DNA from: Planctomycetia bacterium
Lineage (GTDB): Bacteria; Planctomycetota; UBA11346
Assembly (NCBI GenBank): GCA_005801395.1
Contig: SYDV01000142.1
Span: forward strand, 1-5,293
Direction: 5' to 3'
Length of the DNA: 5,293 nucleotides
Shown: piece by piece, positions 1-5,293 of the stretch
Numbering within the stretch: the first letter of the stretch is position 1
Layout: each line of letters starts with the position of its first letter
Program-made: the position numbers and the translations under genes
The notes under the pieces: generated by a model
What the model saw: the letters and a program-made list of their open reading frames with translations, nothing else
Told to the model about the DNA's origin: nothing
Databases searched by the model: none

Positions 1-1422
1 CGCTGGAATTGATTTTGGGACCCCTTCCTTCATCGCCACCGAGGCGAGAGTCAAATCGCTTTGTTCTCCAGTTGGTACTGCGTTGCATTGCCAGTGTGCA
101 CCTTGTGGGTCAGTCCAACGAAAAGATGACAGTGAGACGCCGAGTCCATTGTTGACGCGCCATCCATCTTTGCTGCGATGAATTTCGACTCGGCGACGTT
201 CTGGTAGGGCTTCTACATAACCCAATTGTCGATGGACGCGCGCAGGAATAATCGAACCAGTGATACGTTGTCCGTTTTGCCATACGACATGAAGCGCGTT
301 ACGATCGTCATTATTGTAGCGATGCCTATGTCGATCGTTGCTGTCAAAAATTAACATTTTTGCTTGGGCATCCAGCTGAACCTGCGTGCTCGCGAACGAG
401 GCAAAATAACTACAACCGGTCCAACGAATACTCTGCTGTGCCGATTGATCGATTAATACTAATTGCACTGCGCCGCGTTTGGTGTCGATGCCATCGGCAA
501 TCAAACTGGCAATAATCAGAATTAAACAGGTGGCTAAACTTAGCGCAGGAGTGGTAACGAGAAATAAATAACGCGCCTTACGACGACGTACCCACCACAT
601 ATTTAAAGGTCCAACCACTAAGGCGAAAACAATGGCTAAAACTACAAACGTTTTCACCGGTACCGTTTCCGTACCCACTACCGGTGCAATTCGTGGTTCC
701 CAATTATCGTGATTGTTATGTAACGCGTGCAATTCTGATAATACCGCATGTTTTTTGTCACTTGATCCTACAACGGGCGTTTTAATGAAACGTCGCAACC
801 AAAAATTCGCTTGGGTCGATGAGGTGACGGCTAGGGTGCCACCAGCACTAGCCCAGGTGGCTATAGCCGTTAATTGGCTGTCATTTAGCGCGGCTTGTCC
901 TTGTTCGGTAAGGACTAAAGTGAGCCAAGTTGGGTATCCTTGCCAACGATCAGGTAAGGTGGCGACATTTAAACGAGCAAACTTATCTGAGGTCGCTGAA
1001 CCTTTGATAAGTTTATTGAGCCCGACTAGGTCGAAAGATTCCGTTGGATCAATGACGTAACCACGCACATCACGACTGGATCCATGGCTGGATATATGGG
1101 CTTCACCCGAAGCGCCGCTGCGCGTATCCCATTCAACCGAGCGAGTATAGAGAAAGCCCGCCGTTGTTGGTGGCAGTAATAAGGTGTAGTTAATTGATTC
1201 GCCTGCACGTGCGAATAACGAAACGGAAGCGGACGATTTATTGCTTTGAGTACGTAAATTGATGGCCGTGTCGTTGGGTGACTGAATGGTAATAATGACG
1301 GGGGTATATCCTTTGGGATCAGTCCAGGGCGTTGAGGCAGAAACCACCACGCCCATTTCACCTGCGGTCAGCGATATGAAACAGGTTAAAAATAAAAAAA
1401 AGCAGCGTAATAGAACAATCAT
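1..1422 (-). CDS. Secreted, two-helix membrane-anchored protein of a MoxR operon (3' end outside window)
   Basis: The frame is open from the ATG at 1422 to base 1 (474 codons, no stop), so the C-terminus is missing. I read: a signal peptide at residues 1-20 (MIVLLRCFFLFLTCFISLTA, likely cut before GE); an extracytoplasmic region of about 21-255; a transmembrane helix at about 258-278 ending in GPLNMWWV; a basic loop RRRKAR (279-284); a second helix at about 285-309; then a hydrophilic region, probably beta-rich, from 310 onward. Positive-inside logic puts both large domains outside the cytoplasm. Residues 156-200 contain LPDRWQGY and W190-x3-GG-x-L, a pattern I associate with the glutamine-amidotransferase-like fold of non-catalytic proteins encoded beside MoxR ATPases. 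I see no catalytic Cys nucleophile motif. The start overlaps the MoxR stop by 4 bases, which implies coupled translation and a shared complex or pathway. The exact family is unknown; the reading frame itself is very secure. Confidence 0.87.
   Translation of the reverse strand, partial: MIVLLRCFFLFLTCFISLTAGEMGVVVSASTPWTDPKGYTPVIITIQSPNDTAINLRTQSNKSSASVSLFARAGESINYTLLLPPTTAGFLYTRSVEWDTRSGASGEAHISSHGSSRDVRGYVIDPTESFDLVGLNKLIKGSATSDKFARLNVATLPDRWQGYPTWLTLVLTEQGQAALNDSQLTAIATWASAGGTLAVTSSTQANFWLRRFIKTPVVGSSDKKHAVLSELHALHNNHDNWEPRIAPVVGTETVPVKTFVVLAIVFALVVGPLNMWWVRRRKARYLFLVTTPALSLATCLILIIASLIADGIDTKRGAVQLVLIDQSAQQSIRWTGCSYFASFASTQVQLDAQAKMLIFDSNDRHRHRYNNDDRNALHVVWQNGQRITGSIIPARVHRQLGYVEALPERRRVEIHRSKDGWRVNNGLGVSLSSFRWTDPQGAHWQCNAVPTGEQSDLTLASVAMKEGVPKSIPA
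1419..1422 (-). promoter_or_regulatory. ATGA stop/start overlap coupling MoxR to the membrane protein
   Basis: Read on the minus strand, the MoxR gene ends CCC GCA TGA and the next gene starts ATG ATT inside the same bases (GCATGATT). The upstream sequence has only a weak GAG as a ribosome-binding site. Translation of the membrane protein therefore probably depends on re-initiation by ribosomes finishing MoxR. Confidence 0.8.
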
Positions 1423-2417
1423 GCGGGTAACTCTGGCATGGTGTCTAAAAGATGTTGCACAACGGAGGTGGCGTTAGTGCCAGATAAACCGGCTTCGTAA
1501 CTGAGCACTAAGCGATGGGCGATAACCGAACAGGCTAACGCTTTCACATCGGCAAAACTAACAGCTGGCCGACCTGCAATCAGAGCAGCGGCTCGCGCAC
1601 ACGAACCAAGCGCAATTGCGGCGCGTGGGCTTGCGCCCCAACGCACGGCGGTTTTGACGAGCGCCGGTGATTCGGGTAGTTCTGGGCGCGTGGCATTAAC
1701 TAAACGTGCGATATAAAGTGCGACAGCTTCCGGCAGAGCAACGCGACGTACGCCATCTAATAATTCGATAATTTGTGGCGAGGTGGTGACAGAGATTGGT
1801 GTTTGTGGTTTGCCGTCAGGGCGTTCAGTTAATATTTTCGTTAAAGTATCTGTACTAACACCAGTGACGGTGGCTTTAATTGCAAAGCGATCGAGTTGAG
1901 CTTCTGGTAATGGATAAGTACCGTCGAGCTCAACAGGATTTTGTGTGGCCAACACGAAAAATGGTTTTGGTAAGGCGTGTGTCGTGTCAAAGACGGTGAC
2001 CAGATGTTCCTGCATGGCTTGTAATAATGCTGATTGGGTTTTGGGACTGGCGCGGTTAATTTCGTCTGCCAGGACAATCTGCGCAAATACTGGACCTTGG
2101 CGGAAAATCATTTGTCGACCGCCGCCAGCGGCTTCTTGCAACATCACGGTTCCGGTAATGTCCCCAGGCAGTAAGTCTGGAGTAAATTGGACACGTTTAT
2201 AATCGAGTCCAGTAAGAATGGCGAGTGCCTTTACTAATTCTGTTTTGCCGAGTCCAGGGAGACCTTCCAACAGCACATGTCCGCCAGCCAACATGCCGGT
2301 CAGGACTAAACGGGTGAGTGTCGTTTGACCTAATAATATTCGGTCCAAGCCTTTTAAAATGGCAGCGGCACGTGTCTGCAATTGCGTGACATCGGATTCA
2401 CTTAACAAGGTCGACAT
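1419..2417 (-). CDS. moxR: MoxR-family AAA+ ATPase
   Basis: This 332-residue protein is a full-length MoxR-type AAA+ ATPase, a cytoplasmic oligomeric ATPase that acts as a chaperone in assembly or activation of partner proteins. Visible motifs, in order: GHVLLEGLPGLGKT with Walker A at 52-59; the MoxR signature around QFTPDLLPGDITG (77-89); Walker B IVLADEIN (114-121); sensor 1 VLATQN (155-160) followed by PVELDGTYPLPEAQLDRF, with Arg177 a likely arginine-finger position; and sensor 2 GASPRA (261-266). The C-terminal lid is helical and also typical. The ATG at 2417 is preceded by an AGG at a spacing of about 6 bases. The gene is first in a minus-strand operon with the membrane protein that overlaps its stop. 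The symbol is a family-level name: the subfamily and substrate cannot be set from this window because the usual vWA/DUF58 partner genes are not in view. Confidence 0.96.
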   Translation of the reverse strand: MSTLLSESDVTQLQTRAAAILKGLDRILLGQTTLTRLVLTGMLAGGHVLLEGLPGLGKTELVKALAILTGLDYKRVQFTPDLLPGDITGTVMLQEAAGGGRQMIFRQGPVFAQIVLADEINRASPKTQSALLQAMQEHLVTVFDTTHALPKPFFVLATQNPVELDGTYPLPEAQLDRFAIKATVTGVSTDTLTKILTERPDGKPQTPISVTTSPQIIELLDGVRRVALPEAVALYIARLVNATRPELPESPALVKTAVRWGASPRAAIALGSCARAAALIAGRPAVSFADVKALACSVIAHRLVLSYEAGLSGTNATSVVQHLLDTMPELPA

Positions 2418-2423
2418 AAGTTA

Positions 2424-2426
2424 CCT
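2424..2426 (-). promoter_or_regulatory. Ribosome-binding site of the MoxR ATPase gene
   Basis: The minus strand reads TGTAGGTAACTTATG, placing AGG 6 bases before the ATG at 2417. This supports that start codon. The match to the Shine-Dalgarno consensus is short (AGGT). Confidence 0.55.
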
Positions 2427-2513
2427 ACAGGTTATAGCGGATGATGGGAAGCATCGTTGGCCTCGTTGAACATGACGCAACGGGGAGTCGTGTAGATCGT
2501 CCATGGAAAGGTG

Positions 2514-2542
2514 CTGACATGCATGAGGTGGTTTGCTAGAAG
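2514..2542 (+). promoter_or_regulatory. Sigma70-like promoter of the thioredoxin lipoprotein gene
   Basis: The -35 box CTGACA (2514-2519) matches TTGACA at 5 of 6 positions. A 17-base spacer separates it from the -10 box TAGAAG (2537-2542), which matches TATAAT at 4 of 6 and is preceded by an extended-10-like TGC. Transcription would begin near 2549, leaving a short leader that still includes the GAGG ribosome-binding site at 2553. If real, it excludes the upstream GTG (2511) and ATG (2523) as starts. The call rests on motif matching only. Confidence 0.45.
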
Positions 2543-2552
2543 TCGACCCAGC

Positions 2553-2556
2553 GAGG
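2553..2556 (+). promoter_or_regulatory. Ribosome-binding site that fixes the thioredoxin start
   Basis: GAGG lies 5 bases before the ATG at 2562. It decides between this start and two in-frame upstream candidates, a GTG at 2511 and an ATG at 2523. Those would place a charged stretch (RSRPSEAH) ahead of the signal peptide. Confidence 0.65.
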
Positions 2557-2561
2557 CGCAT

Positions 2562-3017
2562 ATGAAACAAGCAGCTACTTTATTAGCGGGCTGTATCTTG
2601 GTCGTTGTTGGCATGTACGGATGTGGCACCAATGCGACTAGTGCGCCAGGGACTCAGCCGCAAGTCACGATGATTCCAGCGCAAGCGAATTTAGCTAACA
2701 TCATTAAGGTGAATTCAGCTGATGATTTTTCTCAAGCATTGAAAACCTATGCTGATCGCTTAATCGTTGTCGATTTTCACGCCGAGTGGTGTGGCCCCTG
2801 TAAAATCTTGGCTCCAGAACTGGCAGCTGTTGCCGCTGCGCATCCCAATTCGATCACGGTGCTGACAGTCGACTGTGAAAAATTACCGGCATTAGCGGAT
2901 AAATATCAGGCCGAAACCCTTCCGTTGTTAGTGCAAATAAAAGCAGGTAAAGAAATTAAACGTCAAGTAGGGGCAACGGATCGTGTGGCATTAACCAAGT
3001 GGATGGAGCTAAAATAA
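2562..3017 (+). CDS. Exported thioredoxin-fold protein, probable lipoprotein
   Basis: The product is a 151-residue thioredoxin-fold protein that should reduce, oxidise or isomerise disulfides outside the cytoplasm. The N-terminus MKQAATLLAGCILVVVGMYGC is a signal peptide, with Cys21 the likely lipidated residue. It is followed by a Thr/Pro/Gln-rich tether (about 22-45). The thioredoxin domain spans about 48-151: the strand LIVVDFHAEW, the active site WCGPC (Cys77 and Cys80), KILAPEL on the following helix, the strand ITVLTVDCE, and LP with the probable cis-Pro121, then the terminal beta-hairpin and helix. WCGPC is the sequence of classical cytosolic thioredoxins rather than DsbA, which suggests a reducing role if an electron donor exists. 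The lipobox GMYGC is imperfect: Met and Tyr at -3 and -2 are unusual. An alternative LAGC at Cys11 is too near the start to work as a lipobox. The gene is divergent from the MoxR operon and convergent with rsgA. Substrate unknown. Confidence 0.9.
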   Translation: MKQAATLLAGCILVVVGMYGCGTNATSAPGTQPQVTMIPAQANLANIIKVNSADDFSQALKTYADRLIVVDFHAEWCGPCKILAPELAAVAAAHPNSITVLTVDCEKLPALADKYQAETLPLLVQIKAGKEIKRQVGATDRVALTKWMELK

Positions 3018-3027
3018 TTGAGATTAG

Positions 3028-3046
3028 TGGTTTATTGAGTAAACTA
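3028..3046. terminator. Small hairpin between convergent genes, possible weak terminator
   Basis: TGGTTTA (3028-3034) pairs with TAAACTA (3040-3046) around a 5-base TTGAG loop, giving a 7-bp stem with one G-T pair. It lies in the 26-base gap between the thioredoxin stop and the rsgA stop and overlaps the rsgA TAG. There is no clear U-tract on either side and the stem is AT-rich, so intrinsic termination would be weak. It could serve both convergent genes. Confidence 0.25.
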
Positions 3047-4183
3047 GGGCGTCGCTAAATCTTCGTTTAAAATAGAGCGGTAACTTTCATAACGACTGGC
3101 GGCGATGCTACCGTTGGCGACGGCTGCTTGCACGGCGCAGTCGGGCTCGTGTAAATGGGAACAATCGTCAAAGCGACAATGCGGATGCAGCGCGGCGATA
3201 TCGGCATAGAGCAAGGCAACATCAAGCGGCTGCATGCCAGTGATGCCGCATTCGCGAATACCTGGAGTGTCCATTAATTGTCCGCCATTGGCGACGGAAT
3301 AACTACGTGAACTGGTGGTGGTGTGTCGACCGTGGCCGGCTTGTGCAACGCTGCCAACTCGTGCGGCGAGGTCAGGATAAAGCGCGTTTATTAGACTCGA
3401 TTTACCAACGCCACTTTGCCCGGCGAAGACACAAACTTTTCCAGCGAGGTGAGCGCCCACAGCTTCAATGCCATCGCCAGTTTTTATGCTGGCGGAAAAT
3501 GTTGGCACCTGCAAAGAAGAGTAAAGTGTGCGTGGCGTCGCGGTATCGGCTAAATCCGATTTGGTTAAAACAACCGTGGCATTAATGGCATTATACGCGG
3601 CGATTAATAAGTACCGATCAATGAGTCCATATTTTAATTCCGGCTCAGCCATGGCGGCGACAATCACTAAACAATCAATATTGGCGGCAAATATATGTAA
3701 TAAAGCCCGGTTGTGGCTGTCGGTACGGGCAAGTTGGTTCGTACGCGGACAAACGGCTTCAATGACAGCTTCATCGTTGTTCATGGTGAAGCGGACTTTG
3801 TCGCCAATGCTTAATGGATTTTTAACGCCAGCGATGCGTTTTTTTAAATTTTGTCGCACGATACAAAAGCGTTCAATTCCTTCACTATCGCGCACTAGCA
3901 CCGTCATTCCGGCGAAACCACAAACGTGACCTAATATGCCTATCGTTTGCGTGGTTAAACTATCACCGGCGAGACGATTGAATTTAGCTAGTAAGGCTTC
4001 GCCACCGTGACTGCGTCGACTATTCTTTCCGTGTTTTTCTAAAAAAGTATCGTCGTCACTGTGTTTTTCCCAGCCGCCGATGCGTGCAGTATCTTGGCTA
4101 TTCGCGCGTCGCAAACGACCCATACCCTGGCGCTGACCATGCGAACGCAGGCCTTTATATTTTGGATCGCCGGATTCGACCAT
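3044..4183 (-). CDS. rsgA: Small ribosomal subunit biogenesis GTPase RsgA
   Basis: RsgA (YjeQ) is a cytoplasmic GTPase that binds the 30S subunit late in assembly, checks the decoding centre and releases RbfA. The product has 379 residues, slightly longer than the usual 300-350. After a basic N-terminal extension (about 1-75) comes an OB-fold (about 79-145). The GTPase domain then has the circularly permuted order that defines the family: G4 TKSD (207-210), G5 SASIKTGDG (230-238), G1 GQSGVGKS (255-262), switch I GRHTTT (285-290), G3 DTPG (305-308). The C-terminal zinc motif is intact: Cys336-x4-Cys341-x-His343-x5-Cys349. Every key residue is present, so it should be active. The ATG at 4183 has no recognisable Shine-Dalgarno sequence; an internal ATG at codon 21 is preceded by AGGG at only 2 bases, too close to be good. 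The gene follows the upstream unknown gene by 37 bases and may be co-transcribed. Confidence 0.97.
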   Translation of the reverse strand: MVESGDPKYKGLRSHGQRQGMGRLRRANSQDTARIGGWEKHSDDDTFLEKHGKNSRRSHGGEALLAKFNRLAGDSLTTQTIGILGHVCGFAGMTVLVRDSEGIERFCIVRQNLKKRIAGVKNPLSIGDKVRFTMNNDEAVIEAVCPRTNQLARTDSHNRALLHIFAANIDCLVIVAAMAEPELKYGLIDRYLLIAAYNAINATVVLTKSDLADTATPRTLYSSLQVPTFSASIKTGDGIEAVGAHLAGKVCVFAGQSGVGKSSLINALYPDLAARVGSVAQAGHGRHTTTSSRSYSVANGGQLMDTPGIRECGITGMQPLDVALLYADIAALHPHCRFDDCSHLHEPDCAVQAAVANGSIAASRYESYRSILNEDLATP

Positions 4184-4207
4184 GATTAATTTTCGACCAA
4201 GTATCGC

Positions 4208-4235
4208 ATTATGGCGGCGATCACTTGGGTGTTTC
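4208..4235 (-). promoter_or_regulatory. Possible weak promoter of rsgA
   Basis: On the minus strand, CATAAT (4208-4213) matches the -10 consensus at 5 of 6. GAAACA (4230-4235) matches the -35 at only 3 of 6, with a 16-base spacer. Transcription would start near 4201, leaving a leader of about 18 bases before the ATG at 4183. The -35 lies inside the end of the upstream gene. Read-through from that gene is an equally good explanation for rsgA expression. Confidence 0.22.
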
Positions 4236-5293
4236 CGCCGTTTGTGCGCTGGCTAAAACATCGATAGCCGGTTGATAAATTTGAGCATCTTTTGCTAGAA
4301 CTAGTTTAACTACGGTGGTTAATGCATCGTTGGGAATTTCCGTCCATTTAATTGTTACTGTGCCACCATTTTCAACTTCTAATTGTAGGCCGATCAAATC
4401 AGCGCTCAAAAGGTCTGGATCAGACCAACCTTTCAAAACGCCACGATAGCGTGGATGCTTTGTTGCTGCTTTCAGTTGAATTCCCAACGTTTTGGTCATG
4501 GCAGTTAATTGCTGTGCAGCTTGGTAATAAATATCGAATTGTTTGCCTTTTTCGGTGGTTCCCATGGAGGGACGAGATTTACTGTGCAATTGTTCTAAGG
4601 CAGCGAAATTCCAATGAGCTAACTCGAAGGCCGCTTTTTCAATGATCGCTTGTTGAGCGGCTTGTTGTTCATCGTCCAATACTTTGATGGCATTGGTGAT
4701 ATCGGTTTCAGCGTCGGTGCCAAGCAAAGGCGCAGGTAATTGATCACGCAGTTCTTTGAGTTTAGCGAGGTTCTTTTGATTGGTGGCGCTTTGCACTTTT
4801 AGACGTAAATTATTCAAATAGGAAGTTTTGGCTCGTGTCACTTCATCGTTAAGTGTTTGTAATTTCGTTGTGACGGTCGGTTCTTCTTTTCCTGGGAAGG
4901 CTTGCAGCCGTTGTATGGCGAGTTCAAAATTAAATTCACTGACTAACTTTTGCACTTCAGTGCGTAAGGCCGAAAAATCTTGCTCGACGGCTTTGATATG
5001 GCGTTGTTGTAATAAATCACCGATACGCCCTAATAACTGTTTCGCTCGCGTGCGATTATCTTGTGACAGTCTTTGAGTGCTCAGTTCCTCAACTTGTGCG
5101 CGTAAGGCATTGAGATCCAATTGTTCGCCACCACTTCGTAATCGATCTTCAATCGTAGTAAGAGCGGAGGTATGTGGACGATCACTCGTATCAGGAGTTG
5201 GAGTTTGTTGCGTTGGAGTTGGAGTTTGTTGCGCTGGGGTGGTCGTGGTATTTGGTTGAGTAAGTCCGCTCGCGCTATTGCCGCGTAGTACCG
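4221..5293 (-). CDS. Unrecognised protein: Pro/Thr-rich linker, long helical region, small C-terminal beta segment (5' end outside window)
   Basis: The frame is open from the stop at 4221 to the window edge (356 visible residues), so this is the C-terminal part of a larger protein. The TTG at 5120 is only an internal codon. From the edge: a flexible segment (about 5-46) rich in Thr, Pro, Gln and Ser with the heptads AQQTPTP and TQQTPTP; a predominantly helical, charged Gln/Leu/Lys-rich region (about 47-265) with coiled-coil or TPR-like stretches, e.g. EFNFELAIQRLQAFPGKEE and HWNFAALEQL; and a compact C-terminal segment (about 285-325) with alternating hydrophobics (GLQLEVENGGTVTIKW). No catalytic motif or membrane helix is seen in this part. 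I recall similar linker, helical repeat and beta-tail arrangements behind Ser/Thr kinase or sensor domains in Planctomycetes/Lentisphaerae, but this is inference. The residues Val-Leu-Arg-Gly at the edge do not identify what lies upstream. It precedes rsgA by 37 bases on the same strand. Confidence 0.85.
   Translation of the reverse strand, partial: VLRGNSASGLTQPNTTTTPAQQTPTPTQQTPTPDTSDRPHTSALTTIEDRLRSGGEQLDLNALRAQVEELSTQRLSQDNRTRAKQLLGRIGDLLQQRHIKAVEQDFSALRTEVQKLVSEFNFELAIQRLQAFPGKEEPTVTTKLQTLNDEVTRAKTSYLNNLRLKVQSATNQKNLAKLKELRDQLPAPLLGTDAETDITNAIKVLDDEQQAAQQAIIEKAAFELAHWNFAALEQLHSKSRPSMGTTEKGKQFDIYYQAAQQLTAMTKTLGIQLKAATKHPRYRGVLKGWSDPDLLSADLIGLQLEVENGGTVTIKWTEIPNDALTTVVKLVLAKDAQIYQPAIDVLASAQTAETPK
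5194..5235 (-). repeat. Two tandem 21-bp units coding for a heptapeptide repeat
   Basis: On the plus strand, copies at 5194-5214 and 5215-5235 differ only at one base (gcgtt versus gcgct at the end). In the encoded minus-strand frame this gives AQQTPTP followed by TQQTPTP. The unit length is a multiple of three, so copy-number change would keep the frame. It lies in the Pro/Thr-rich linker of the gene that enters from the right edge. Confidence 0.85.

Noticed and set aside
713..1060. A plus-strand open frame of 115 codons
   Set aside because: It is antisense to the secure minus-strand membrane-protein frame, its composition is not protein-like, and it has no ribosome-binding site.
1026..1361. 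A 111-codon minus-strand open frame overlapping the membrane protein gene
   Set aside because: It lies in a different frame inside the coupled membrane-protein gene, shows no domain or signal, and starts at a GTG without support.
1945..2202. Plus-strand open frame inside the MoxR gene
   Set aside because: It is antisense to conserved Walker B and sensor 1 coding sequence, so it is a shadow.
2431..2436. TATAAC on the minus strand as a -10 box for the MoxR operon
   Set aside because: There is no acceptable -35 at 16-18 bases, and the implied transcript start would fall within the Shine-Dalgarno sequence of the gene.
4212..4240. Inverted GGCGG / CCGCC pair between the helical protein gene and rsgA
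   Set aside because: The stem is only about 5 bp with a loop of around 17 bases and no U-tract, so it is not credible as a terminator.
5118..5120. TTG at 5120 as the start of the helical protein
   Set aside because: The frame stays open for 57 more codons to the window edge with a coherent low-complexity linker, so the TTG is an internal leucine codon.
5077..5259. A plus-strand open frame ending in Val/Gly/Cys-rich repeats
   Set aside because: It is the antisense reading of the Pro/Thr-rich linker repeat. The minus-strand frame is open far longer and has sensible protein composition.

Overview
The window carries five protein-coding genes in a compact bacterial layout at roughly 45-50% G+C by eye. 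Four are on the minus strand and one is on the plus strand. Two run off the window edges. I see no RNA gene, insertion sequence, CRISPR array or origin. The signal peptides, the membrane-anchored protein facing outwards and the lipoprotein point to a bacterium with an envelope, probably Gram-negative. The architectures (MoxR followed by a large membrane protein, and a Pro/Thr-linked helical protein) are reminiscent of Planctomycetes/Lentisphaerae-type genomes. That placement is a weak inference, not a demonstrated assignment.

Region 1 (2417 down to 1, minus strand) is an operon. A MoxR-family AAA+ ATPase is followed, with a 4-base ATGA stop/start overlap, by a large secreted and membrane-anchored protein. 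That protein is open for 474 codons and leaves the window at base 1. Its layout is a signal peptide, an extracytoplasmic domain with an LP-x2-W-x2-Y...W-x3-GG-x-L pattern, two transmembrane helices, and a second extracytoplasmic domain. MoxR ATPases usually act as chaperones with membrane-associated vWA, DUF58 or transglutaminase-like partners. Such partners are not visible here and would have to lie beyond base 1.

Region 2 (about 2418-3017) is a divergent intergenic region followed by a plus-strand gene for a small exported thioredoxin with a WCGPC active site. It is probably a lipoprotein. A sigma70-like promoter and a Shine-Dalgarno sequence agree on a start at 2562, giving 151 residues. 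Only 26 bases separate it from the convergent gene that follows.

Region 3 (5293 down to 3044, minus strand) holds an unrecognised protein and then rsgA. The unrecognised protein has a Pro/Thr-rich linker containing a perfect heptapeptide duplication, a long helical segment and a small beta-rich C-terminal segment. It enters from outside the window. After 37 bases comes rsgA, the circularly permuted GTPase that matures the 30S ribosomal subunit. All its hallmark motifs are intact.

No clearly new biological system is evident. The items most worth a second look are the partner protein of the MoxR ATPase, the lipoprotein thioredoxin, and the linker/helical protein whose N-terminal half lies outside the window.
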